Shown: in pieces, positions 43,710 to 51,432 of the stretch | Numbering within the stretch: position 1 is the first letter of the stretch | Layout of the letters: the number at the start of each line of letters is the position of its first letter | Assembly (NCBI GenBank): GCA_041905525.1 | Contig: JAYRKY010000019.1 | Location: forward strand, 9,043-73,042 | Reading direction: 5' to 3' | Source: SHVO01 sp041905525 | GTDB taxonomy: Bacteria > Pseudomonadota > Alphaproteobacteria > Rhodospirillales > Rhodospirillaceae | DNA: 64,000 nucleotides | The notes under the pieces: model-generated | Databases searched by the model: none | Told to the model about the DNA's origin: nothing | The model's input: only the letters and a program-made list of their open reading frames with translations | Program-made: the position numbers and the translations under genes

Positions 43710-45566
43710 ATGGCGTTCCCGCCGAATTTCCTCGACGATATTCGGGCCCGGTTGCCGGTCTCTTCGGTGGTCGGGCGCCGTGTGCGCCTGATCAAGCGCG
43801 GACGGGAATATGTCGGCCTGTCGCCGTTCTCGAATGAGAAGACGCCGTCCTTCACCGTGAATGACGAGAAGGGCTTCTATCACTGCTTTTCGACCCAAGA
43901 GCACGGCGACATCTTCACCTTCCTGATGAAGACGCAGAACCTGTCGTTCGTCGAAGCCGTGGAACGGTTGGCTGAAGACGCGGGCCTGGAAATGCCGCGC
44001 GCGACTCCGCAGGAGGCCGCGGAGGCGGCGCGCGAAACCCAGCTTCGCGAGGCGGCCGAGGCGGGCTGCGCGTTCTTTGAACAGATGTTGCAGGCTCCCG
44101 AAGGGCGCCACGCCCTCGAGTACCTGCGCAACCGCGGCCTCAGCGATGCCACCATCAAGCGCTTCCGGCTCGGTTACGCGCCGAACGGAAATCTCCTCAA
44201 GACCAAGCTCACCGCGCGCGGGGTGAAAGAAGATCTGCTGCTCGACGTACGACTCGTCTCCCCCGGGAAAGAGGGGCGTGAGTCCTTCGACTTTTTTCGC
44301 GATCGGGTGATGTTTCCGATTCTGGACATGCGCGGCCGCCCCGTGGCCTTCGGGGGGCGCGTCATGGGCGAGGGCGAGCCCAAATACCTGAACTCGCCGG
44401 ACACCCCGCTCTTTCACAAAGGCCAGATGCTCTACAACTTCTCCCTTGCCCGGGCGGCGGCGGGAGACAAACGCGAAGTCATCGTCGCCGAAGGCTATAT
44501 GGACGTGATCGGCCTTTCGCAGGCCGGATTCACGCACGCCGTCGCGCCGCTCGGAACGGCCATGACCGAAGGCCAGCTTGCGATCCTTTGGCGCCTCGCG
44601 CCGGAGCCGATCCTGTGTTTCGACGGCGACCGCGCCGGACGGGCAGCGGCGCTGCGGGCGGCCGAGCGGGCGCTGCCTCTTCTGAAACCGGGCCTTTCGC
44701 TCCGGTTTGCCATGATGCCCGCCGGGAAGGACCCGGACGACATCTGCCGTCGGGAGGGCGCCGAGGCCATGCAAGCGGTCCTGTCGGCCGCTATTCCGCT
44801 TTCCGAGGTGGTCTGGCAGCAGCTTCTGGCGCAGAACCCCGCCGACACCCCGGAGCGCCGGGCCGGCCTGGAGCGCGCGGCGCAGGCCAAAGCCGGCGTG
44901 ATCGCCGACGAAAGTGTGCAGGCGCAGTACCGGCAGCTGTTCAGGAACCGTCTGTTTGAGTTGTTTCGAGCTCCTCGCCCGACGTTCGGCGGGGGCGCGG
45001 GCGGCAAAGGGAAGGGTTTCCGCCCCGCCCAGGGTCAAAAAGGATCGACTCCGGGCCGGTTCGCCGGATTCCCTGCGCCGCGGGCGTCGGGAGACCCTGA
45101 CTCGGCGCGCAAAGTGCGCGAGCGCATCCTGCTTGCTACCCTGCTGACCCACCCGGATATTTTCGACCATGTGGAAGAGCGGTTGGGGCGCATGGACTTC
45201 GCCGACTCGCGCCTTGACTTGCTGCGCCAAACCGCATTAATCCACGTCGCCCAAGACCCAGAGCTTGATTTCGGCGGTCTTCAGGCCCACCTAGCCACTG
45301 TAGGGTTTGCCGCCGAACTCGAAACTCTATTGAATTCAAATACTTATGTGCACGCGGGCTTCGCCCGTCCAACGGCACCCAAAGAGCAAGCGATCAATGG
45401 GTGGGATCATACGTTTGCTCTATGCCAGCGGGCGGACTTAGAAGCTGATCTCAGGCGGGCGGAATTGGAACTGGCGGAGAACCCCTCGGAGCAAGCTTTC
45501 GCGGTGTTTGAGGCCCTGCAACGGCAGGTCCGCCCACCTGGAGACGAGGACAGCGACGAACTTTGA
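43710..45566 (+). CDS. dnaG: DNA primase
   Basis: A 618-residue primase that makes RNA primers at the replication fork. The TOPRIM core is complete: VIVAEGYMDVIGLSQAG (EGYMD), then CFDGDRAGRAAALRAAERALP (DxD). The N-terminal region GLSPFSNEKTPSFTVNDEKGFYHCFSTQEHGD (shortened) occupies the place of the CHC2 zinc ribbon but has Ser instead of Cys/His in the first pair and lacks the second CxxC. This ligand loss is, to my knowledge, common in alphaproteobacterial DnaG. The C-terminal helicase-binding part is preceded by a Gly/Lys-rich linker (GGGAGGKGKGFRPAQGQKG). Confidence 0.97.
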   Translation: MAFPPNFLDDIRARLPVSSVVGRRVRLIKRGREYVGLSPFSNEKTPSFTVNDEKGFYHCFSTQEHGDIFTFLMKTQNLSFVEAVERLAEDAGLEMPRATPQEAAEAARETQLREAAEAGCAFFEQMLQAPEGRHALEYLRNRGLSDATIKRFRLGYAPNGNLLKTKLTARGVKEDLLLDVRLVSPGKEGRESFDFFRDRVMFPILDMRGRPVAFGGRVMGEGEPKYLNSPDTPLFHKGQMLYNFSLARAAAGDKREVIVAEGYMDVIGLSQAGFTHAVAPLGTAMTEGQLAILWRLAPEPILCFDGDRAGRAAALRAAERALPLLKPGLSLRFAMMPAGKDPDDICRREGAEAMQAVLSAAIPLSEVVWQQLLAQNPADTPERRAGLERAAQAKAGVIADESVQAQYRQLFRNRLFELFRAPRPTFGGGAGGKGKGFRPAQGQKGSTPGRFAGFPAPRASGDPDSARKVRERILLATLLTHPDIFDHVEERLGRMDFADSRLDLLRQTALIHVAQDPELDFGGLQAHLATVGFAAELETLLNSNTYVHAGFARPTAPKEQAINGWDHTFALCQRADLEADLRRAELELAENPSEQAFAVFEALQRQVRPPGDEDSDEL

Positions 45567-45647
45567 GATCGGCAGACCAATTATCGTAAAACAAAGGCAC
45601 ACGGCGAACGGCCGGCAGAATCACCGGCGGCAGTTTCGCGTGGAGTT

Positions 45648-48020
45648 ATGGGTGTAGCGATGGCGGCGAAAGCCTCCCCGAAGTCAGCAAAACAATCCGC
45701 GAAGGCAGGCAAGGCGTCCGCAAAGGCGCCGGCGAAGTCGGCGTCAAAGCCCGCCGCGAAGCCTGCCGCCAAACCCGCGGCGAAGTCTGCACCGGTAAAG
45801 TCCGCGCCCGCAAAACCGGCGGCCAAGTCGGCCGCCCCATCAAAAATGCCGGAGAAACCTGCGGCGGCGAAAGCCGCGGCGGCGAAGCCGGCACCGGTCA
45901 AAGCGCCCCCCGCGCCCGTGGCCGGCAAAAAGCCCCAGGAAGGTATGAAGTTAAATCCCAAAGCTAAAGCGCCCGGCGAAGAGGCGAAGGAAGAAGGCGC
46001 GGCTCCCGCGGCGCCCGGCGATAGCCCGTTGCTCGATTCGACGAACGCGTCCGTTAAGAAGCTCATCGCGAAAGCGAAAGAGCGCGGTTACATCACGTAC
46101 GACGAACTGAACGCCGCTCTGCCGTCCGAGGAGATGACCTCCGAGCAGATCGAAGACACGATGTCGATGCTGTCCGAGATGGGCATCAACGTCGTTGAAG
46201 GCGAAGAACAGGACGCCGAGGAAGGCGCTGAAGCTGCCGACGGCGAAGCGAAATCGGAAGCCTATAGCGGCGGCAACATCGACGAAGACGATGTCGGCCG
46301 CACCGATGACCCGGTGCGCATGTACTTGCGCGAAATGGGGTCGGTGGAACTTCTGTCGCGCGAAGGCGAAATCGCCATCGCAAAGCGCATCGAAGCCGGC
46401 CGCGAAATGATGATCGGCGGGATTTGCGAAAGCCCGATCACGATTCGGTCGCTGCTGGCGTGGCACGACGCGCTGCAGGACGGAAAGATGCTGCTGCGCG
46501 ACATCATCGATCTCGACGCCACCTATGGCGCGGGTTCGAGCGATCTCGCATCCGATGCCGACCTCGAAGTCGACGTTGTCTCTGAACCGGCCGACGGCGA
46601 AGAAGCGGAAGGCGGAGCAAAACGTCCGGCGCCCGCCAATGGCGGCGCTCGTCCGGCCCCGGCCGCCCCGGCGCCCGGTGCTGCGGCTCCCGCCGCCGGC
46701 GCCGCTCCGGGCATCCCCGGACAAGCGTCCATGGACGAGAGCGACGAAGCGGCCGTCTCCCTCGCGGCGATGGAAGCGCAGTTGATGCCGCAGGTTCTCG
46801 AAGCTTTCGAGAAGATCGCGGCGACGTACAACAAGCTCAAAAAATCTCAGGAATCACGTCTCGTCACGCTGCAGCAGGGCCAGGAGATCGACAAGACCGT
46901 CGAGCGCCGGTTCCAGAAGCTGAAGCTGGAACTCGTCGAGTTGATGGAAGCGGTGCATCTCAACAATGCCCGTATCGAAGGCCTTGTCGAGCAGATGAAC
47001 GAGCTGAACCGCAAGCTGCTCGGGCTTGAGGGCCAGATTCTGCGCTACGCGCTGAAATGCAAAATCAAGCGCGAGGAGTTCCTGGACGAATACTACAACA
47101 GCGAGCTCGATCCGAAGTGGGTGGCTCGCGTCCAGAAGCTGACGACCAAGGGCTGGAAAGAATTCGCCACGAAGTATCAGCCGATGATCGAAGATCTGCG
47201 TGCGCAGATCTCCGCCATCGCCGGGGAAGCGGGCGTTTCGATCGCCGAGTTCCGCCGCATCGTGAATACGGTGCAGAAGGGTGAACGCGAGGCGTCGCGC
47301 GCGAAGAAGGAAATGATCGAGGCCAACCTGCGCCTTGTCATTTCGATCGCGAAGAAATACACCAACCGCGGCCTGCAGTTCCTCGATCTCATCCAGGAAG
47401 GCAACATCGGCCTGATGAAGGCGGTGGATAAGTTCGAATACCGCCGCGGCTACAAGTTCTCGACCTATGCGACGTGGTGGATCCGTCAGGCGATCACGCG
47501 CTCGATCGCCGACCAGGCGCGCACGATCCGCATTCCCGTGCACATGATCGAGACCATCAACAAGCTGGTGCGCACCAGCCGCCAGATGCTGCACGAAATC
47601 GGCCGCGAGCCGACGCCGGAAGAATTGGCGGAAAAGCTGCAGATGCCGCTGGAGAAGGTGCGCAAGGTTCTGAAGATCGCGAAGGAACCGATCTCCCTCG
47701 AAACGCCGATCGGCGACGAGGAAGACAGCCACCTCGGCGACTTCATCGAAGACAAGAACGCGGTGCAGCCGCTCGACGCCGCCATCCACGGCAATTTGCG
47801 CGAAACCACGACGCGCGTGCTGGCAAGCCTCACGGCGCGCGAAGAACGCGTGCTGCGCATGCGCTTCGGCATCGGCATGAACACCGACCATACGCTCGAA
47901 GAAGTTGGACAGCAGTTCTCGGTGACGCGCGAGCGAATACGCCAGATCGAAGCCAAGGCCTTGCGCAAGCTGAAGCACCCCAGCCGGTCGCGTAAGCTGC
48001 GCAGCTTCCTCGACAACTGA
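45648..48020 (+). CDS. rpoD: primary sigma factor RpoD (sigma-70)
   Basis: A 790-residue sigma factor. Regions 2.1-2.4 (NLRLVISIAKKYTNRGLQFLDLIQEGNIGLMKAVDKFEYRRGYKFSTYATWWIRQAI, shortened) and 4.2 (HTLEEVGQQFSVTRERIRQIEAKALRKLKHPSRSRKLRSFL, shortened) are intact. Region 1.1 (KKLIAKAKERGYITYDELNAALPSEEMTSEQIEDTMSMLSEMGINVVE, shortened) starts only near residue 130. The first 100 residues are an Ala/Lys/Pro low-complexity tail made of AKPAAK-like units. A second Ala/Pro-rich insert (about residues 324-365) lies between regions 1.2 and the non-conserved region. It directs RNA polymerase to housekeeping promoters; it forms the macromolecular-synthesis cluster with dnaG. Confidence 0.98.
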   Translation: MGVAMAAKASPKSAKQSAKAGKASAKAPAKSASKPAAKPAAKPAAKSAPVKSAPAKPAAKSAAPSKMPEKPAAAKAAAAKPAPVKAPPAPVAGKKPQEGMKLNPKAKAPGEEAKEEGAAPAAPGDSPLLDSTNASVKKLIAKAKERGYITYDELNAALPSEEMTSEQIEDTMSMLSEMGINVVEGEEQDAEEGAEAADGEAKSEAYSGGNIDEDDVGRTDDPVRMYLREMGSVELLSREGEIAIAKRIEAGREMMIGGICESPITIRSLLAWHDALQDGKMLLRDIIDLDATYGAGSSDLASDADLEVDVVSEPADGEEAEGGAKRPAPANGGARPAPAAPAPGAAAPAAGAAPGIPGQASMDESDEAAVSLAAMEAQLMPQVLEAFEKIAATYNKLKKSQESRLVTLQQGQEIDKTVERRFQKLKLELVELMEAVHLNNARIEGLVEQMNELNRKLLGLEGQILRYALKCKIKREEFLDEYYNSELDPKWVARVQKLTTKGWKEFATKYQPMIEDLRAQISAIAGEAGVSIAEFRRIVNTVQKGEREASRAKKEMIEANLRLVISIAKKYTNRGLQFLDLIQEGNIGLMKAVDKFEYRRGYKFSTYATWWIRQAITRSIADQARTIRIPVHMIETINKLVRTSRQMLHEIGREPTPEELAEKLQMPLEKVRKVLKIAKEPISLETPIGDEEDSHLGDFIEDKNAVQPLDAAIHGNLRETTTRVLASLTAREERVLRMRFGIGMNTDHTLEEVGQQFSVTRERIRQIEAKALRKLKHPSRSRKLRSFLDN

Positions 48021-48041
48021 GATCGGAAGCGGATAAAGACC

Positions 48042-48075
48042 AAATGGCCGGCGCCCAAACGCCGGCCATTTTGTT
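48042..48075 (+). terminator. rho-independent terminator of rpoD
   Basis: A perfect 12-bp stem AAATGGCCGGCG / CGCCGGCCATTT (48042-48053 and 48060-48071), 6-base loop, ending in TTTTG. It separates rpoD from the tRNA gene. Confidence 0.9.
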
Positions 48076-48120
48076 TGCGGAAGACGCGGCGCCCAACGTG
48101 CGCCGCGGACAGGAAAGGTG

Positions 48121-48197
48121 GGGCCTGTAGCTCAATTGGTTAGAGCAGGCCGCTCATAACGGTCTGGTTGCAGGTTCAAGTCCTGCCGGGCCCACCA
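48121..48197 (+). tRNA. tRNA with CAU anticodon, probably tRNA-Ile2 (lysidine type)
   Basis: The 77-base gene folds as a normal cloverleaf: acceptor stem GGGCCTG/CGGGCCC, D-arm GCTC/GAGC, anticodon stem GGCCG/CGGTC with loop CTCATAA (anticodon CAT at 48155-48157), T-arm GCAGG/CCTGC with TTCAAGT, and an encoded CCA. The AGGC…GCTCATAAC arrangement resembles bacterial tRNA-Ile2 more than elongator Met tRNA. Its 3' 44 bases form the left attachment core of the adjacent island. Confidence 0.93.
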
Positions 48198-48200
48198 ATC
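48154..48200 (+). repeat. left attachment core (attL), inside the tRNA gene
   Basis: The 47 bases from the anticodon loop to four bases past the CCA are identical to 55714-55760. The intact tRNA gene is on this side, as usual when an element inserts in a tRNA 3' end and restores it. Confidence 0.92.
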
Positions 48201-48208
48201 TTTCAAGG

Positions 48209-48247
48209 ACTTACGGCGCTCGCCGATTTTCGAGGAGCGCCGTAAGT
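48209..48247. repeat. inverted repeat at the left end of the island
   Basis: ACTTACGGCGCTC (48209-48221) and its exact complement (48235-48247) are separated by 13 bases. The 13-bp arms are perfect. It lies 9 bases inside attL, where integrase or excisionase binding is expected; it could also act as a hairpin terminator for readthrough from the tRNA gene. Confidence 0.7.
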
Positions 48248-48261
48248 GCACCGTAAGTGCA
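48240..48261 (+). repeat. tandem CCGTAAGTGCA copies, candidate integrase arm sites (left)
   Basis: The 11-mer CCGTAAGTGCA occurs twice back to back (48240-48250, 48251-48261). The same 11-mer appears at 55545-55555 near the right end. Repeated short direct sequences near both att cores are what tyrosine-integrase arm domains bind; assignment is inference. Confidence 0.55.
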
Positions 48262-48388
48262 AGTTTGATCGCTGGACGTTCTTGGTCCTGCCGGGATGCT
48301 TCTAGGCGAAAAGCTCATTCACGTCGGTAAACCGGCGAGAGTGGCGTACCCGCCTCTCTGCCGAAAAGCCTTCTTCAATGGTGAGGTC

Positions 48389-49504
48389 ATGAAGCAGATC
48401 ATTAAGGGAGCGATGTACGACACCGATAAGGCTAAGCATATCGCGCGCGGCGACCACGACAGCGATCTCTCGGATGCCTCCTGGCATCTCTATCAAACGC
48501 CTGGCGGCGTCTTTTTTGAGGCGATTTACGGCCATGATGGAGCGCCGGAAGGCATCAAAGTTCTTACACAAGAGGAAGCTCGGAAGTTTCTCGAGATAAA
48601 CGACATCGACAAGCTGGAAGAGTATTTCGGTCCGATGCCCCAACCCCAAGCCGACACCATCACGGAAGTCACCCGGAGGGCTATCATCGATCAGATCACG
48701 GCTGGCGAAATTCAATGGTCGGGCCGCCTTCCGGACGACGACTTTCTCTCTCGGCTATACGATCTATCGTCAATGCCTTCACATGATCCCCGCTACTCGA
48801 ACGCGGCCGGTGATATCTACAAGCACTGTGTTCTCAACACCGATTGGTCGGCGGATTGGGTCTTCTTCGACGAACGTTTTCGCTTGCTAGAAGCAGGAGA
48901 CGCGGAGTTTCTAAAATTCCTTTGTGAAACCCTGCATCCCGTGGTGCGTCCGAGCGGCGAGCAAGCGGCCCAGATACTTGCGATCTACAATGAGGAACTG
49001 GCCAAAGACGGATGGGAACTTACCGAGATCAAAAAAATTTCCGGTAAATCCATTTTTGGGGCGCGCAAAATCGGAAGTCGCGCCGTCATTTTTGATGAGC
49101 CCACCGGCTGGCAGAAGGTTGATCGCCAACTCCAGGAGGTACGTTCACGACTGGATACGGCGCAGTCTGAAGAACAATTCCAAGCTGTAGGGCTGCTTTG
49201 CCGGGAGGCTTTGATTTCTGCTGCTCAGGAAGTTTACGACGCTCCCAAGTACCCCATCACGGATGTCGAGAAAGTAAGCCCTACCGATGGGAAACGCATG
49301 TTAGGCGCAATCTTTGATGTTGAGTTCAAGGGAAACGCCAACGAAGAGGCGCGGAAACACGCGCGGGCCGCCGTAGATTTTGCCGTGGCCCTCCAGCACA
49401 AACGCACAGCCAATTTCAGATCGGCGGCGTTGTGTGCTGAGGCAACCCATTCCGTCGTGAACATGCTGGCGATCGTGACGGGGCGGCGGGGAAGGCCCCT
49501 GTAA
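48389..49504 (+). CDS. AbiJ-like abortive-infection protein
   Basis: A 371-residue protein. ATG 48389 (MKQIIKGAMYDTDKAKHIARGDH) is preferred over ATG 48296 because small-domain proteins start with this MK.I..G..YDT pattern. Residues 1-85 form that short domain. Residues about 92-235 (QWSGRLPDDDFLSRLYDLSSMPSHDPRY, NTDWSADWVFFDERFRLL, FLCETLHPVVRPSGEQ) match the AbiJ N-terminal-domain-3 type. The C-terminal helical part (LQHKRTANFRSAALCAEATHSVVNMLAIV, shortened) resembles the HEPN-like domain of these proteins, though I do not see a clean RxxxxH motif. Abi proteins stop phage by harming the infected cell. It is the first gene of the island. Confidence 0.7.
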   Translation: MKQIIKGAMYDTDKAKHIARGDHDSDLSDASWHLYQTPGGVFFEAIYGHDGAPEGIKVLTQEEARKFLEINDIDKLEEYFGPMPQPQADTITEVTRRAIIDQITAGEIQWSGRLPDDDFLSRLYDLSSMPSHDPRYSNAAGDIYKHCVLNTDWSADWVFFDERFRLLEAGDAEFLKFLCETLHPVVRPSGEQAAQILAIYNEELAKDGWELTEIKKISGKSIFGARKIGSRAVIFDEPTGWQKVDRQLQEVRSRLDTAQSEEQFQAVGLLCREALISAAQEVYDAPKYPITDVEKVSPTDGKRMLGAIFDVEFKGNANEEARKHARAAVDFAVALQHKRTANFRSAALCAEATHSVVNMLAIVTGRRGRPL

Positions 49505-49521
49505 TCCGGCCTCTCCGCCTT

Positions 49522-49542
49522 CCGGGCCCCGGGCCCCGGTTT
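49522..49542 (+). terminator. possible terminator after the AbiJ-like gene
   Basis: A pure G+C palindromic stretch (49522-49539) is followed by TTTT. Several foldings are possible, and the stem is short, so this is a weak call. Confidence 0.3.
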
Positions 49543-49647
49543 TCACGGAAAAAACATCGGCATTCCCCACCTGTTTAGTTGCGGCGAAGGGGATTTCCTC
49601 GCGGGTAAATGAATTTCTGTAATTACTTCAATGCATTACCAACGCCC

Positions 49648-49676
49648 TTGAATGTCTGAAAATAACACATTATATA
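49648..49676 (+). promoter_or_regulatory. strong sigma-70-type promoter of the cassette
   Basis: TTGAAT (49648-49653), a 17-base spacer and TATATA (49671-49676) place the start of transcription near 49683, about 27 bases before the first gene. The gap also holds the palindrome GTAATTAC (49619-49626), and TTCG…CGAA half-sites follow the -10 element, possible operators for the XRE repressor encoded in this operon. Confidence 0.7.
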
Positions 49677-49709
49677 CTTCGTTAGTCGTCGAAAGACACG
49701 GGAGTTGAA

Positions 49710-50048
49710 ATGGCAGTCACAACCCTCGCAAAACCAGCTGTCGCAGCTTTTCCCGCCGCTGAAGTAGAGGCCGCTTTGCGGACAGAACTTTTGCAAACCA
49801 TCGAGACCGAAGCCGCGATCCAAGGAATCGCACTTCCCACGGATGCTGCGGGCCAAGCGGCAGCATCAATCCAAATCGACTCACTTGTTGTAGTCGACAT
49901 CATCCTTGCAGTTGAACCGCTTGTTGATTTCGAACTACCCGACAGCGTCGTGCGTGCGGGCGGGTATCGATCTGTCAATGAAGCGATAGGTCATTTGATG
50001 CCCGGAATCGCCAAAGAATGGCAGAAGCGAAAGGGAGGCAAGAAATGA
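49710..50048 (+). CDS. acyl-carrier-like protein, first gene of the cassette
   Basis: A 112-residue acidic helical protein. Residues 54-79 read IQIDSLVVVDIILAVEPL then VDFELPDS, which lines up with the carrier-protein core DSLdxvElvmaLEeeFdieiPDe; Ser58 sits in the D-S-L site that receives 4'-phosphopantetheine. The following GGYRSVNEAIGHL matches the last helix region (…TVQDAIDYI). The first 50 residues, Ala-rich, extend beyond a normal 80-residue carrier. No fatty-acid or polyketide gene is near. The stop overlaps the XRE gene start by four bases, and GGGAG precedes the ATG. Its role in this cassette is unknown; it may carry an acyl group or act as a bait or sensor. Confidence 0.7.
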   Translation: MAVTTLAKPAVAAFPAAEVEAALRTELLQTIETEAAIQGIALPTDAAGQAAASIQIDSLVVVDIILAVEPLVDFELPDSVVRAGGYRSVNEAIGHLMPGIAKEWQKRKGGKK

Positions 50049-50419
50049 CCGGCGCAACGCTGAGGGAAGACAGAGACGAAGTTGAACGCCAGCGCCTAGG
50101 CGAAAGACTTCGGGAGGCTCGAAAATACCTCGGCCTCAAACAAGAAGAAGTCGCGACTTATCTTAAAATACAACGTACCGCGCTCACGGACATTGAGAGC
50201 GGACAGAGGCGAGTAGAGGCCATCGAACTCACCCGACTGGCAAAACTGTACAAGCAGCCTGTCAGCTACTTCACAGGGGAAGACGCCGAAGCATCGGCGC
50301 TTCCGGCATCGGTTGCGCACCTAGCGAGACAAGCGGCCGAGTTGTCAGACACCGACCGCGAAGAATTGGGGCGTTTCGCGGAGTACCTGCGCGCGCGCTC
50401 GAAAACGGGGCAGGAATAG
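50045..50419 (+). CDS. XRE-family HTH repressor, ImmR-like
   Basis: A 124-residue protein. ATG 50045 is chosen because it overlaps the preceding stop (ATGA) and follows GGGAGG. The lambda-repressor-type helix-turn-helix reads LGERLREARKYLGLKQEEVATYLKIQRTALTDIESGQRRVEAIELTRLAKLY (shortened). The short acidic C-terminal segment (SDTDREELGRFAEYLRARS) may dimerise. XRE-ImmA pairs control integrative elements and toxins: the metallopeptidase destroys the repressor on a signal. Here the peptidase is the next gene, two bases away. Confidence 0.88.
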   Translation: MTGATLREDRDEVERQRLGERLREARKYLGLKQEEVATYLKIQRTALTDIESGQRRVEAIELTRLAKLYKQPVSYFTGEDAEASALPASVAHLARQAAELSDTDREELGRFAEYLRARSKTGQE

Positions 50420-50421
50420 TC

Positions 50422-51432
50422 ATGGCGACTGATTATGCCGGCGCGGTCCGCAATGGCACGATGGCTGCGGGCCGTCTTCTTCGCCAGATGGATGTGCGCG
50501 CCAGCATAGAGCGCCAGGGTGGAAACGTTGATGTCTTCGAAACGATGTTTCAGCTCAACCTTCCGCTACTACTCCGTCCGCTTAAGGGGCTACTTGGCGC
50601 GTTCCTGCGCGAGCCAATTCCCGGTGCGTTGGTAACGACGGAAAGACCGCTGAGTATCCAGCGATTCACCGCTGCGCACGAGCTTGGCCATTTCTTTCTC
50701 AATCACGAGCCTAGCCTCGATGATGAAAAGTTCATCGGTCGGTCGCTCAAGACAACGCCCGTACAGGGTGATTTTCAGGAAACGGAAGCCGACGCATTTG
50801 CGGTCGGATTCCTGATGCCCCATTGGCTCGTTGGCTGGCACTGCGCCCGCCAAGGCTGGCACAAGGACGATCTGTCTAAACCGCTTGTCGTGTATCAATT
50901 GGCACTGCGGCTCGGCGTCAGCTATGAGGCCACGACACGGACATTGCAGCGGTACAACTATCTATCCGTGTCTCAGGGACGTGCTCTTCGGAATATCGAG
51001 CCTCGCTCCTTGAAAGCTGAACTGTTGCGTGACTATCGGCCTGATAACTATCGCGGTGATGTTTGGCTCCTCACAGAGCGCGATGCACAGATGCAGATCG
51101 ATGGCAGCCGCAATGACTTGTTCGTCTTGCGCCTATACGAACATGCCGGTGGCGGCTATCTCTGGAATTTGGACGAACTTCGCGCAAGCGGTTTTGTTGT
51201 TGTGCGCGACGGACGCGACTCCATTGACGCAGAAGGTGTGGGCAGCCCTGTTATCCGGCATGTTACGGCCAAGGTAGAAGAAGCACAGCGCGGCCAAGTA
51301 TTGATCGATGAAAGCCGCCCTTGGGAAGCGGACGAACCTCTGACTCGGCTCATCTTGGATTACGACCTTACCGGGCCGGAAGAAGAAGGATACTCCCGCG
51401 CTGAACGACGTCATCAGCTCGAGGCCGCATGA
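50422..51432 (+). CDS. ImmA/IrrE metallopeptidase with a C-terminal chagasin-like domain
   Basis: A 336-residue protein. The zinc site is HELGH at residues 86-90, with the third ligand in TEADAFAVGFLMP (Glu122 region), as in ImmA/IrrE peptidases that cleave XRE repressors. Residues about 213-312 form an extra domain that matches chagasin-type (I42) inhibitors of papain-like peptidases: it begins VWLLTERDAQMQIDG, has HAGGGYLW (241-248) where chagasins have NPTTGY, EGVGSP for the GxGG loop, and SRPWE (298-302) for the RPW loop. The next gene encodes a papain-like peptidase and overlaps this stop by four bases, which strongly supports an inhibitor role. The fusion is, as far as I know, undescribed. 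Confidence 0.8.
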   Translation: MATDYAGAVRNGTMAAGRLLRQMDVRASIERQGGNVDVFETMFQLNLPLLLRPLKGLLGAFLREPIPGALVTTERPLSIQRFTAAHELGHFFLNHEPSLDDEKFIGRSLKTTPVQGDFQETEADAFAVGFLMPHWLVGWHCARQGWHKDDLSKPLVVYQLALRLGVSYEATTRTLQRYNYLSVSQGRALRNIEPRSLKAELLRDYRPDNYRGDVWLLTERDAQMQIDGSRNDLFVLRLYEHAGGGYLWNLDELRASGFVVVRDGRDSIDAEGVGSPVIRHVTAKVEEAQRGQVLIDESRPWEADEPLTRLILDYDLTGPEEEGYSRAERRHQLEAA

